DNA from: Secundilactobacillus mixtipabuli
GTDB taxonomy: Bacteria > Bacillota > Bacilli > Lactobacillales > Lactobacillaceae
NCBI RefSeq assembly: GCF_002217925.1
Contig: NZ_BCMF01000011.1
Span: 1 to 64,000 of the forward strand
Direction: 5' to 3'
DNA length: 64,000 nt
A program made the translations under genes and the position numbers. Below the pieces are notes generated by a model. That model was not told the origin of the DNA and ran no database searches. It was given only the letters and a program-made list of their open reading frames with translations. Below are positions 15,301 through 25,596 of this stretch, piece after piece (position 1 is the first letter of the stretch; each line of letters begins with the position of its first letter).

Positions 15301-18300
15301 ACCAACCACAATGCACTGACTAAAGCAGTGACTGAATACGTCACTTACGGTGATCCGGTTGGTAATGGTACTAAGGAAGAGCTGAAGGATTACGATCTCT
15401 ATCGGACAGCTACCGTCACCTATCAGGAAGGCAATCCAAAACCAACAGTGACTTACGGTGCATGGACGACCAATGCTGACGGTAAGTTTACTGATGGGAC
15501 TGACACGATTAACGTCGCCAAGCTCACCACGCTTGAACAGCAAAAGCAACCGGGCTACACGGAAACCTTTGCGAACACTGCAACCGGTGCTGAGTTAACG
15601 GATGATCAGAAGACTACCAATGCTGATATCGCACTGACGATTGCTAAGGACGCGGACAACTCGCCGATTGAGATTGATCGGGCGGTTAACTACGCACCAG
15701 AAAAAGAAACCGCTACCGTCCACTACGTTTACCAGCAAGTTGGCGGTACTGAAGTCTTACCACCTGTAACGCTGACCGGTAATGCCGGTGAAGATTACAC
15801 AAGTAAGATCGTTGTCCCACCAACAACCCCTGGTGTAGCAACTGACGGTTCTACACTTGATGATGCCAACGGTACGTTAAATACCAAGAATCTGTACTAC
15901 TACGCAACTGCTGATCCTAATGGTGGTCTGTTCGATACGATGCCTGACAAGGCCGGTTCGGATGCTAACTACAAGACGGATGGTCAAGATATCTGGGTCA
16001 TTTACACCGCTAAGCCTGGTCTCAACATGGACGACGCAGTGGATGGTCCTGATGTAACCGTTAAGCGGACAATTCACTATGTGAAGGACGATGGCACCCC
16101 TAACGGCACTCCTGCTGGTCCGGATGTCGTTCAAACCTTGACGTTAGGCACGAAGATCATTAAGAACGATGATGGCAGTCAAAAGATTGTATCATACACT
16201 GTTAAGTCTTCTGATGAGGATGGTGATGGTACCGCTGATACTGACCTACACAAGATCTTTACGTCAATCAAGTCACCTACAATCGATGGTTACACAGCTG
16301 ATAACGACACGGTCGATGACCAAAACGTTCCGCTAGATGTCGAAGGTAACCCTGAAGATCTGGAGACGACGGTAACTTACACGGCAAGTGCAAGCAATAT
16401 TCAATCATTGACGGTTCCTGACAAAGATGATCAGGGCAATGAAACTGGTACCGGCAACACGGTTTACTTCTACAAGGGTCCTAAGGTCACAGATCCTAAA
16501 GACATTCCAGCAGATGATTTGATTGGTCAAGTTGCTGTGAAGAATGGTGAAACGCCAAAACTTGATTTGGATGTCAAGAATACCGATACTGACCCTAAAG
16601 ATAATAAGACCACTTACACTATCTATAACGGTACAACCGAGGTTGGTACTTTCGATGCTCAGAATGGTGAAGATGGTAAAGCACCAAATATCTACTCATT
16701 TACTGTGGACACACCAGCTACTAAAGGCCAAGACGGTACAATCACCCAAGCAGCAAGTCACACAACTTATTTCTACACTGGTGACAAGATTCCAGATCCC
16801 GCTCAAGGTACTCAGCTGACTCAAGCTGATATTGAAAAGAATAAGGATACAGAAATCGGCCATGTTACTGTTGATGATCCGCTGATTGGCGCTCAGGATA
16901 ACCATGATGGGACCTTTACACTCACTGTTAACGGTCAACCGAGTGGTACTGCGGTCGCAATGCCAAAGGGGAATATTCCAGCGTTTGTAGCTGGTGACCA
17001 CGTTGACAAGACTGACACAGCCAATGGTTATACGCCAATCTATATCTTTGCTGATGGTGATACGACGAACACTGCTGGTGGCAATAGAACAGAAGTTGAT
17101 ATTCCGGATGCACCAGCCGGTAATTTGCCAGATCTGGATCTTCAAGATAATCATGACGGTACATTTGAACTTACAATTAACGGGGTTGGTACTGGTACAC
17201 CGATCACTCTTCCAACCAAAGCCCCAACCATTCACTCCGTCACTGTTAATGATACTGATAAGGGTACCCACACCACTTACTTCTACACGGGTGATGTGCC
17301 AGCAAAGCATGCGGATGGTACAGCGATTACGCCTGAATCGCCATTAACCTATGAAGATGTTCAAAATGCTAAGAACCCAATCATTGGGGATGTGGAGACT
17401 CAAGATGGTGAAGACGGTCAGACACCACAAGTTGAAACGATTCCGGATCCTGACGATCCAAGCAAGAACGTTTATAACTTCTATATTCCTGGCCCTAATA
17501 ATTCGCACCAGTCAATCGGTACGGTTGAAGAACCAACACCGGAAGCTATCCACTCATTTACAGTCGATAAGTTAGGCGATGCTACTACTGGTACGCCAAC
17601 TCAGCACACGACTTACTTCTACACCGGTGATGTTCTCAAACCTGCAGAAGGTGAAGATGCGCTGACGCCAGCTGATATTCCAGCAGGTGCTAAAGTAGGT
17701 GAAGTGACTGTTTCTGATGGGGTTTCACCACAAATCGAAACGATTCCGGATCCTGATGATTCAACCAAGAACGTTTACAGCTTCTATGTCACTGGACCTG
17801 ATGGTCACCATCAATCAGTTGGGACGATTCCAATTCCTAAGGATGGTCAAACACCAACGATTCAGACGGCTGATAAGTATGCCAAGGATGGTACCACTGT
17901 TATTGGTAAGACGATCACTGTTAACTCATTTAAGGATGATGGGACACCAGATGTTCAAACATTCGTTGTCATGAATCCACCGATTATCACTCACGCTGAT
18001 GTCAAAGATGATCCAACCAACAAGGACAAAGTTACTGGCGAAGAGATCACCATTACCAGTTACGACAATGATGGTAATCCAACGAAAGAAAGCTTCACGA
18101 TTAAGAACGGCACCGATGGCAGCAGCAACACCAACGGCGATCCTTCTATCAAAGAAGAGGGCGGCAACTTAATTCTGTTTATCCCTGCTGGTAAAGATGC
18201 TGATGGCAACGATATTCCTGAAAAAGACCTTGGCACAGTTCCACTACCTGGTGCTGGTGACACGATTACTGCCGAACGGGTTAAGGATACTGACAAGCCA

Positions 18301-21300
18301 GGTATCGGTGGTGTTAAGATCACGGTCACCCACGCTACGGGCGACCCAACCATCACTTACCTGTACGATGGTGAAAATGGGAAGAATGCCCAAACGCCTC
18401 GTGTCAAGCCTGGGACGGATAAAGACGGTAATAAAGTTTTGACCTTCTTTATTCCAGCTAACGGCGACACACCTGAACAAGACTTAGGTGACATTCCTGC
18501 ACCAAAGGACGGCGACACGATCACCACAAGTGCAATTGATGGCGATGCTGACCATCCAAACGGCGGCATTTTAATCACAATCAAACACGGTGATGGCAGC
18601 AAAGATACCACCGAGACCATTTGGAATGGTAACGACGGTGCGACACCAGTCGTTGATCCAAAGGGTACCGATAACGGTGACGGCACGACCACGTACCAGT
18701 TTACGGTTAACGGCAAACCAACTGGTTCATTCACCGTTAAGGATGGTAAAGATGGTGCTGATGGACAAGCGGTTCAAGCTAAGACTGGGACGGATATTAA
18801 CGGTAATCCAGTCATCATCTTCTTTACGCCTGCTCATGATGATACACCTGAAAACGATATGGTTACGATTCCTCAACCAAAAGATGGCGACACCATCACA
18901 GCAACACCGATTGATGGCGACGCTGATCATCCAAACGGCGGTACGCTGTTGACCATCAAACATGGTGATGGCAGTGATGATACGACCCAAACTATCTGGA
19001 ATGGTAACGATGGCGCCTCACCAGTCGTTGATCCAAAGGGGATTGATAACGGCGATGGCACAACCACTTACAACATGACTGTTAACGGTCAGCCAGCCGG
19101 TTCATTCACCGTCAAGAACGGTAATGACGGCAAGGATGGCACGCCACTTTCAGTTAAACCTGGTACGGATAAAGATGGGAAACCAACGTTGGTCTTCTAC
19201 ATTCCAGGTCCAAAGGGCGATGGTACGGATGATACTGATATCAGCACTTTGCCAGTTCCAAATACGGGTGACACGATCACCAGCGAACGGGTAACCGATA
19301 CTGATAAGCCAGGTGTAAGCGGTGTTAAGATTACCGTTACCCATGCGAATGGCGATCCGGATACCATTTCCTACATCTATGACGGTGCTACACCAGAGAT
19401 TACACCATCTCAAGACGGTAAGAGCTTTACCATCTCAATCGGTGGTAAGGATGTGGCTACGATCAAGAATGGTGAAGATGGTAAGACACCACAGATTACC
19501 GTAACGCCTAACAACGATGACGCCGGTAACGTCATTAGCAACACGCTGACGATCACTACTCCAGGTTCAACTGACGCACCACAGACCGTAACCATTTCTA
19601 ACGGTGCAACACCAACATTTACCAAGACTGAAACTGGCTACGATATCATGCTGAATGGTACCAAGGTCGGCGAACTTAAGGATGGTGAAGACGGTAAGAC
19701 GCCAACGGTTACGACTAAGCCAGCTACTGATGAAAATGGCAAGCCAATCGGTACCACATTGGTTATCAATGGTCAGGACTCCGGTACGATCTTGAACGGT
19801 CCTAAGGGTGACACGGGTGATTCACCAGTCATCACGCCAGAACTTGATGACAGTGGCAACCCAACTGGCAACTTCGTCATTAAAGTTGGCGACAAGACGG
19901 TTGGTACCCTGCAAAACGGTAAAGACGGTAAGACACCTGAATTTACTGAAAACAAGGATACTGAAGGTAAAGTTCTCGGTTACACCATTACGATTGATGG
20001 CAAGACGGTCGGTACCATTACCAATGGTAAAGATGGTTCAGTTGTAACCACTAAGCCATTAATGGATGGCGACAAACAAATCGGCGTTACGCTGGTCATT
20101 GATGGTAAAGACTCCGGTACTATCTTGAATGGTCCTCAAGGTGAAAAAGGTGACAAGGGTGATCCAGGTTCTTCACCAGTCATCACACCAGAAGTTGATG
20201 AAAATGGTCAACCAACTGGCAATTTCACCATTACGGTAGGCGACCAAACGGTTGGTACCTTGCGCAGTGGTAAGGATGGTTCAACACCGCAATTCAACCC
20301 AGTCAAGGACAATGACGGCAACGTTACTGGCTACGACATTCTGGTTGACAACAACAAGGTTGGCTCCATCACAAATGGTAAGGACGGTGCTACACCAGTC
20401 ATTACCCAGACGCCGACAACGGATGCCGATGGCAACGTTACTGGTACCACAATCACGATTTCCACACCAGGTTCTGATCAACCAGCTCAAACCATCAACG
20501 TTACTAATGGTAAAGACGGCTCAACGCCTGTACTGACGCCTGAAAAAGACGACAATGGTAACGTTACTGGTTACGCAATTACGATTAACGGCAATCCAGC
20601 CGGCGAACTCAAGAATGGTAAAGATGGTTCTGTTGTCACGACTAAGCCAGTACTTGACAAGGAAGGCAACCAAATCGGTGTCACCCTTGTGATTGATGGT
20701 AAAGACGGCGATACAATCTTGAATGGTAAAGATGGTGCTTCACCAGTTATCACGCCAGAAACAGATCCTGACGGCAACCCAACTGGGACGCTTGATATCG
20801 TCATCGATGGCAAGACTGTCGGCACCCTGCACAATGGTGAAGATGGTAAGACACCTGACTTCACGCCAGTTAAAGACGACAAGGGCAATGTTATCAGCTA
20901 CAACATTACCATTGACGGCAAGACTGTCGGCAGCATCAAGAACGGTGTTGATGGTTCTGATGGCAAGACACCAGTGATTACCCAGACGCCTGAAAAGGAT
21001 ACGGACGGCAACGTCATTGGCACAACCATCACCATTACCACGCCAGGTTCTGATCAACCAGCTCAAACCATTAACATTTCTAACGGTAAAGATGGTACCG
21101 ATGGTAAGACACCACAGGTTAAAGCCGTTCCAGGCGCTGATGGCAAGACATCATACGTCTTCTACACGATTGACCCGGATGGTACGGAACACGACTTTGG
21201 TACTGTTGATGCGCCTAAGGATGGGAAGTCAATCACCGTTACCGACACTTCGAAAGATGATAAAGGTAACACGGTTGTCACCTTCTCTGATGGTACTAAA

Positions 21301-24300
21301 GCAACCATCGCTAAGGGTGCTGATGGTAAGGATGCTCAGACACCTACAGTTAAGGAAGTTACCGATGGTGATGGTAACAAGACGCTGGTCTTCTACATTC
21401 CTGGCGAGAATGGCTCGGATGACACGATCGTTGGCAACGTTCCTGCTCCTAAAGACGGTCACACACCACTGGTTGAACCACTTAAGGATGATAATGGCAA
21501 CATTACAAATTACCAGTTCTACTACACTAACGACCAGGGTGAAAAGGTTTCAACTGGTATTGTTCCGGCACCTAAGGACGGTTCTACACCAACGGTTAAA
21601 CCTTACACTGGCACTGATGGCAAGACTGGCTACACCTTCACGCTGAACGGCGTTGATTACAACGTTACGAACGGTGTTGATGGTCAAGATGGTGAAGACG
21701 GTACCGATGGTAAAGACTTAACCGTCACCGGTTCAACCATTGATCAGGATGGCAACACCATTGTTACCTTCTCCGATGGCCATAACGTCAAGATTCCTGC
21801 CGGCGCTGCTGGTAAGGATGGTCAAACACCACGGGTTAAGGAAGTTCCTAACCCTGATGGGACTAAGTCACTGGTATTCTACATTCCAGGTCCTGCGGGT
21901 GATGGTTCCGATGATACAGTTCTCGGCAAGGTTGATGCACCTAAGGATGGGACTAACGGTACGGATGGTAAAGATGGTCAGACGCCAACAGTTAAACCAA
22001 TTAAGGATGCTGACGGCAACACCATTTCATACGAATTCTACATTCCAGGTCCTACTGGTGATGGTTCTGACGACAAGATCATGGGCATCGTTCCGGCACC
22101 TAAGGATGGTAAAGACGGCGCAGCATTAACCGTTAAGAGCCAACTTATCAATTCCGACGGCAACACGGTCGTTACCTTCAGCGATGGTTCACAAATCATT
22201 GTTAACAAAGGTAAAGATGGCACTAACGGTACTGATGGTAAGGATGCGCCAACACCTCAAGTTAGAACTGTGAAGGGTGAAGACGGCACGAATGCTTACG
22301 AGTTCTACGTTGTTAACCCAGACGGTTCAACCACGACAATTGGTACAGTTAAGGCACCTAAAGATGGTATCAACGGGACTAACGGTGTCGATGGTAAGGA
22401 TGCTCAAACACCTCAGGTTAAGGAAGTAACGAACTCAGATGGCTCGAAGTCATACGAGTTCTACATCACCAACTCAGATGGTTCTATCACTGATATGGGT
22501 AACGTTCCAGCGCCTAAGGATGGTAAAGATGGCGAGACGCCTACAGTAACGCCACACACTGACCCTAGTGGCAACGTTGACGGTTACACATTTACCATCG
22601 ACGGTCACGATTACACCGTTAAGAATGGTGAAGACGCCAAACCATTAACGATCACCAACCAGACCACTGATAAGGATGGCAACACCGTTCTGATTTTCAG
22701 TGATGGCTCACAAGTCACAGTCGCCAAGGGTGATAAAGGTGATAAAGGTGACAAAGGTGATCAGGGTGATCAAGGTGAACCAGGTCAGACGCCTCAAGTG
22801 AAAGCGGTTGTTGGCCAAGACGGCAAGACTTCATACGTCTTCTACACCATTGGTGATGATGGCAAGGAAGTTGACGTCGGTACGGTTGACGCACCTAAAG
22901 ACGGTCAAGATGCACAAACACCAAAAGTCAAGGAAGTCACGAATAATGATGGTTCGAAGTCTTACGTCTTCTACATCACTAATCCAGATGGCTCCGAAAA
23001 GACGGTTGGTAATGTACCTGCACCTAAGGACGGTCAAGATGGTGAGACGCCAACGGTTACACCATACGATAAAGACGGTCAAACCGGCTTTACCTTCACG
23101 ATTGGCGGTAAGGACTACACCGTTTTGAATGGTAAAGATGGTGTGGATGGTAAAGATGGTCTCACGCCTCAAATGAAAGTGGTTAAGGGCGAAGACGGCA
23201 CGACCTCATACGAGTTCTACGTCAACAACCCAGATGGCTCTGAGACGCCGGTTGGCTTGATCACCGCACCTAAGGATGGTCAAGACGGCAAGACCCCATC
23301 AGTCGAACCAATCAAGGATGCTAACGGTAATACGGTCAGCTACAACTTCTTCTACACCAATGATAAGGGCGAGAAAGTCACACTTGGGATGGTTCCTGCA
23401 CCTAAGGATGGCCAAACCCCAACAGTTACACCGCACACTGATGGTGATGGCAACGTTGACGGCTGGACCTTTACCTTGAATGGTAAGGATTACACCGTTA
23501 AGAATGGTCAAGACGGTGCAGATGGTCAAAGCATCACCGTTGTTAGCCAAGCACCTGATGCAGATGGTAATACGGTTGTTACCTTCAGCGATGGCAGTCA
23601 AGTTAAGATTCCTAACGGCAAAGACGGTAAGAACGGTCAAACGCCTCAAGTCAAAGCCGTTGAGAACACTGACGGCACGACTTCATACGAGTTCTACGTC
23701 CTTAACCCAGACGGCTCAACTACCACCGTTGGTAAGGTCAACGCACCAAAAGATGGTGTGGATGGTAAGACACCGCACGTTGAAGCTATCAAAGATGGCG
23801 ACGGTAACATCGTTGCTTACAACTTCTACTACACTAACGCTGACGGCGACAAGGTTTCCGTTGGTCGCGTAGACGCACCGAAGAATGGTGTGGATGGTAA
23901 AGATGGTCAAACGCCAACGGTTGCGCCACACTACGATGCTGACGGCAATGTCGATGGCTGGACCTTCACCTTGAACGGTATTGATTACACCCTTAAGGAT
24001 GGTAAAGACGGCAAAGATGGTGCTGACGGTAAAGATGGTCAAACACCACAAATCGATCCTTCCAAGACGGTAGTCAATAAAGAAGCCGGAACAACCACTT
24101 ACTACTTCACTTACCCAGACGGCAGCAATGCTGGTTCAATCACGGTGCCAAACGGTGGTGGCAGCACCACCGGTGATGGTACGGGTACTGGTAACGGTGG
24201 CATTAACATTACCAACAACAATATCAACAACGGTGGCGGTAGTGATGGTCAAGGAACCGATAGTTCGACGACTTCGAATACGTCGACGACCACCAACACC

Positions 24301-25386
24301 ACGACTAATCCTGATGGCTCAAAGACCGTTAAGACCGTTGAGATTATCATTAATCCAGATGGCTCGAAGACGACTAAGACAACCACCACGACGACGCCAG
24401 GTGAAGATGGTGCCGATTCTACGACCACAATCAACATCGTAACGACCCCTGCTGATAACACGAAGCCAAGCGACAACAATGGTGGCAATACTGGTACTGA
24501 CGGGTCTTCAACGAACACCACTAAGACAGTGACGATCACCAATAACACGGATGGTTCAACGACCACCAAGACGGTTATTGTCACGATCGTTACGGATCCT
24601 AGCGGCAATAAGACTACGACGACCACGACCGAAATTGTGACGACTCCGGGTAAAGACAACACGGATAACAATGGTGGCAATAACTCTAACACCACCACGA
24701 ATAAGACAGTGACGATCACCAATGGCCCAGATGGTTCGAAGACGACTGAGACGGTAATCATTACCACGATTACCAACCCAGACGGTTCGAAGTCAACGAC
24801 CACCACGGACACGATCGAAAAGGTTCCTGGCGGTGTAACACCAAACGGTAATACCCCAGATGGCAACACACCGGATGGTAACAAGCCAGGTGGTAATACG
24901 CCAGACGGCAACGTACCAAATGGTAATACCCCAACTGGTAACACACCAACAGGTGACAATACCCCAGGCGGTAACACACCAACGGGCAACAATACCACGA
25001 CGACAACTGGTGACAATACGGTTGTTCCAGGCGGCGATAATGGTCAAACCACGACGACAGATGGCGATTCTACCGGTGTCGATGGTGACAGCTTGATCGG
25101 CGACAACGGTACTGATACCGACAACGGCGGTGTGGTGACTGAAACGGGTTACGATACTGAAGGCGGCAAGGCTGCCCCAACCGCCACCACGCAAGTTCTC
25201 TCTGGCACCAGCAACACTAAGCAGGCTAGCGTAGCTGCTAAGACGTTGCCACAAACCAGCGAGACTAACGATGGCGAAGCAGCAGTCATGTTAGGTATCG
25301 GCGCAAGTGTTCTGGAGGCCGCAATGGTCTACGGTGCATTGAAGCGTAAGAAACGTCACGATGATGACGAGGATGCTCTGTATTAA
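12334..25386 (+). CDS. giant LPXTG cell-wall protein with collagen-like repeats
   Basis: 4350 residues starting at the TTG at 12334, which follows GAGGGGGG; a frame from 12286 would begin inside the recombination site. The N-terminus has the KxYKxGKxW-type signal (VRYKLYKAGTRWLVAG), cleaved near TQAKADT. A Ser/Thr/Ala-rich stalk follows to about 12900, then a globular part, then MucBP-like beta modules to about 16400. Modules with the hallmark TTYFYTGD lie at about 16450-17640. A very long region (about 18100-24160) is built of 35-45-residue units joined by DGKDG, with true Gly-X-Y collagen-like runs such as GDKGDKGDKGDQGDQGEPG at 22730. A Thr-rich segment, a P-x-GNTPDGN ladder (24835-25010), LPQTS (25246-25260), a hydrophobic helix and a KRKKR tail follow. 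Sortase A anchors it to peptidoglycan. It is likely glycosylated by the neighbouring enzymes and probably acts in adhesion. Confidence 0.85.
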   Translation: MEKYKFNRDKLQRDSADRKVRYKLYKAGTRWLVAGMATLTFGISAFALPTQAKADTASTDGSDSANSSTTNQAATAPKQVTLHNTSTAASAPAATAQNQQGTATQSAAADSATQASTTQGTATPTTDSKTTAPTATDTKAAAETAAKTDAATTTSAAPTTQDKTTNNSTDANNNSTAKAVTTDDVNQVDLGDASSADIDSAKAAATADYQKTGQPQEITAVAGTDGGTDAAALTGSLKDSLSDQSIKLSLMDNILTVTNSAAVSADDLAKIKAAATTNGWSVNQFTTQTQSNALGLDNYYTQGSTKIRDIITFNLKDGEKVTVPITSDPNAITNPDNPGWLYLGVVTSGSYLWAANVTRDAQGNPIVHEPSALWYQYTPDVNPKYQNGVNAGELIPTDPSNPNKYVNGQAKTIVPLQGLMYSIGIYDQNNGLVGSAKLTTAQQAQIDAKDDVVVSGVNHDGEIENELIASKDNGSVYVVIAPQQLSALTNVMNELVTDKTSHYYNQTLHLGIVWPSDWTKLTYTANDISHLPVTSDNIQVNGEIKVNYVDSSTNEVLGSGMADLNVPVTDGDTGAYTITKDDKLPIILDTDGTTNKLDGYHLVGDSQDFTYKAAVYPTTKATSYVVTPKDANNKVGTDAINVLVTKAATTTSATVTYTDVTTGTATPLDASTAQKVEGNDGEKGNATLKIPTGYLVAPDQSDANYAADITANADGTYTYTGTLSSTADTDNVTVDLIKKVTFDTDDPKAADHQSKRTFSFTGDGSTGLQLDAQTLYWVKQTTNRITQDAKGNDTVTPKDTWLAFASEGDAKDYVTDMTDGDATNDAAALKKIATKYGASGTFTIPADHSATAEGGTLTSGAAGASSIGESAVVTEPSTANQEVKITLAKTTSAGAELHYIDVSNTKKTSDFAPNDGNQIASVVLDGKIGDPITTDGATLYDYASHGYVAVESPNLSGKTYKDTDKQDFYTYVRQAVTTYTPGNPGDTDQTNHNALTKAVTEYVTYGDPVGNGTKEELKDYDLYRTATVTYQEGNPKPTVTYGAWTTNADGKFTDGTDTINVAKLTTLEQQKQPGYTETFANTATGAELTDDQKTTNADIALTIAKDADNSPIEIDRAVNYAPEKETATVHYVYQQVGGTEVLPPVTLTGNAGEDYTSKIVVPPTTPGVATDGSTLDDANGTLNTKNLYYYATADPNGGLFDTMPDKAGSDANYKTDGQDIWVIYTAKPGLNMDDAVDGPDVTVKRTIHYVKDDGTPNGTPAGPDVVQTLTLGTKIIKNDDGSQKIVSYTVKSSDEDGDGTADTDLHKIFTSIKSPTIDGYTADNDTVDDQNVPLDVEGNPEDLETTVTYTASASNIQSLTVPDKDDQGNETGTGNTVYFYKGPKVTDPKDIPADDLIGQVAVKNGETPKLDLDVKNTDTDPKDNKTTYTIYNGTTEVGTFDAQNGEDGKAPNIYSFTVDTPATKGQDGTITQAASHTTYFYTGDKIPDPAQGTQLTQADIEKNKDTEIGHVTVDDPLIGAQDNHDGTFTLTVNGQPSGTAVAMPKGNIPAFVAGDHVDKTDTANGYTPIYIFADGDTTNTAGGNRTEVDIPDAPAGNLPDLDLQDNHDGTFELTINGVGTGTPITLPTKAPTIHSVTVNDTDKGTHTTYFYTGDVPAKHADGTAITPESPLTYEDVQNAKNPIIGDVETQDGEDGQTPQVETIPDPDDPSKNVYNFYIPGPNNSHQSIGTVEEPTPEAIHSFTVDKLGDATTGTPTQHTTYFYTGDVLKPAEGEDALTPADIPAGAKVGEVTVSDGVSPQIETIPDPDDSTKNVYSFYVTGPDGHHQSVGTIPIPKDGQTPTIQTADKYAKDGTTVIGKTITVNSFKDDGTPDVQTFVVMNPPIITHADVKDDPTNKDKVTGEEITITSYDNDGNPTKESFTIKNGTDGSSNTNGDPSIKEEGGNLILFIPAGKDADGNDIPEKDLGTVPLPGAGDTITAERVKDTDKPGIGGVKITVTHATGDPTITYLYDGENGKNAQTPRVKPGTDKDGNKVLTFFIPANGDTPEQDLGDIPAPKDGDTITTSAIDGDADHPNGGILITIKHGDGSKDTTETIWNGNDGATPVVDPKGTDNGDGTTTYQFTVNGKPTGSFTVKDGKDGADGQAVQAKTGTDINGNPVIIFFTPAHDDTPENDMVTIPQPKDGDTITATPIDGDADHPNGGTLLTIKHGDGSDDTTQTIWNGNDGASPVVDPKGIDNGDGTTTYNMTVNGQPAGSFTVKNGNDGKDGTPLSVKPGTDKDGKPTLVFYIPGPKGDGTDDTDISTLPVPNTGDTITSERVTDTDKPGVSGVKITVTHANGDPDTISYIYDGATPEITPSQDGKSFTISIGGKDVATIKNGEDGKTPQITVTPNNDDAGNVISNTLTITTPGSTDAPQTVTISNGATPTFTKTETGYDIMLNGTKVGELKDGEDGKTPTVTTKPATDENGKPIGTTLVINGQDSGTILNGPKGDTGDSPVITPELDDSGNPTGNFVIKVGDKTVGTLQNGKDGKTPEFTENKDTEGKVLGYTITIDGKTVGTITNGKDGSVVTTKPLMDGDKQIGVTLVIDGKDSGTILNGPQGEKGDKGDPGSSPVITPEVDENGQPTGNFTITVGDQTVGTLRSGKDGSTPQFNPVKDNDGNVTGYDILVDNNKVGSITNGKDGATPVITQTPTTDADGNVTGTTITISTPGSDQPAQTINVTNGKDGSTPVLTPEKDDNGNVTGYAITINGNPAGELKNGKDGSVVTTKPVLDKEGNQIGVTLVIDGKDGDTILNGKDGASPVITPETDPDGNPTGTLDIVIDGKTVGTLHNGEDGKTPDFTPVKDDKGNVISYNITIDGKTVGSIKNGVDGSDGKTPVITQTPEKDTDGNVIGTTITITTPGSDQPAQTINISNGKDGTDGKTPQVKAVPGADGKTSYVFYTIDPDGTEHDFGTVDAPKDGKSITVTDTSKDDKGNTVVTFSDGTKATIAKGADGKDAQTPTVKEVTDGDGNKTLVFYIPGENGSDDTIVGNVPAPKDGHTPLVEPLKDDNGNITNYQFYYTNDQGEKVSTGIVPAPKDGSTPTVKPYTGTDGKTGYTFTLNGVDYNVTNGVDGQDGEDGTDGKDLTVTGSTIDQDGNTIVTFSDGHNVKIPAGAAGKDGQTPRVKEVPNPDGTKSLVFYIPGPAGDGSDDTVLGKVDAPKDGTNGTDGKDGQTPTVKPIKDADGNTISYEFYIPGPTGDGSDDKIMGIVPAPKDGKDGAALTVKSQLINSDGNTVVTFSDGSQIIVNKGKDGTNGTDGKDAPTPQVRTVKGEDGTNAYEFYVVNPDGSTTTIGTVKAPKDGINGTNGVDGKDAQTPQVKEVTNSDGSKSYEFYITNSDGSITDMGNVPAPKDGKDGETPTVTPHTDPSGNVDGYTFTIDGHDYTVKNGEDAKPLTITNQTTDKDGNTVLIFSDGSQVTVAKGDKGDKGDKGDQGDQGEPGQTPQVKAVVGQDGKTSYVFYTIGDDGKEVDVGTVDAPKDGQDAQTPKVKEVTNNDGSKSYVFYITNPDGSEKTVGNVPAPKDGQDGETPTVTPYDKDGQTGFTFTIGGKDYTVLNGKDGVDGKDGLTPQMKVVKGEDGTTSYEFYVNNPDGSETPVGLITAPKDGQDGKTPSVEPIKDANGNTVSYNFFYTNDKGEKVTLGMVPAPKDGQTPTVTPHTDGDGNVDGWTFTLNGKDYTVKNGQDGADGQSITVVSQAPDADGNTVVTFSDGSQVKIPNGKDGKNGQTPQVKAVENTDGTTSYEFYVLNPDGSTTTVGKVNAPKDGVDGKTPHVEAIKDGDGNIVAYNFYYTNADGDKVSVGRVDAPKNGVDGKDGQTPTVAPHYDADGNVDGWTFTLNGIDYTLKDGKDGKDGADGKDGQTPQIDPSKTVVNKEAGTTTYYFTYPDGSNAGSITVPNGGGSTTGDGTGTGNGGINITNNNINNGGGSDGQGTDSSTTSNTSTTTNTTTNPDGSKTVKTVEIIINPDGSKTTKTTTTTTPGEDGADSTTTINIVTTPADNTKPSDNNGGNTGTDGSSTNTTKTVTITNNTDGSTTTKTVIVTIVTDPSGNKTTTTTTEIVTTPGKDNTDNNGGNNSNTTTNKTVTITNGPDGSKTTETVIITTITNPDGSKSTTTTDTIEKVPGGVTPNGNTPDGNTPDGNKPGGNTPDGNVPNGNTPTGNTPTGDNTPGGNTPTGNNTTTTTGDNTVVPGGDNGQTTTTDGDSTGVDGDSLIGDNGTDTDNGGVVTETGYDTEGGKAAPTATTQVLSGTSNTKQASVAAKTLPQTSETNDGEAAVMLGIGASVLEAAMVYGALKRKKRHDDDEDALY

Positions 25387-25458
25387 TTGAAACCGGTTAA
25401 TTCATTCTCCGAAAGTCACGAATTGAACCAAGATTTCCCATAGCTGATTCTTCCTCAT

Positions 25459-25555
25459 AGCGGTCACGGCGGCCCCCAACGTTTCTTGACTGCTAATCAT
25501 AATCAGCACTCATCGAGATGAGTTCATCTCGATTCCCCGGCGGAGCCTGACCGCT
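25459..25555 (+). other. structured intergenic element between adhesin and glycosyltransferases
   Basis: An outer stem AGCGGTCA (25459-25466) / TGACCGCT (25548-25555) encloses a perfect 10-bp hairpin ATCGAGATGA / TCATCTCGAT (25512-25533). There is no T-run. It may be an RNA processing or stabilising element, or a leader of the glycosyltransferase genes. No terminator for the adhesin is seen, so the two genes downstream could be co-transcribed with it. Confidence 0.45.
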
Positions 25556-25596
25556 GGGGATACATAGCAACACTAATATTTTAGGAGGTAGGCGCA

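Noticed and set aside
18100-24160. Repeat array considered as CRISPR or satellite
   Set aside because: Units are in frame in one long reading frame, vary by codon and encode DGKDG-linked protein repeats. There are no identical short repeats with spacers.
24249-25254. Long minus-strand frames (255 and 153 codons) opposite the end of the giant adhesin
   Set aside because: They mirror Thr/Asp/Gly-rich repeats (low-complexity Val/Leu/Pro products) and arise from the periodic codons of the sense gene.
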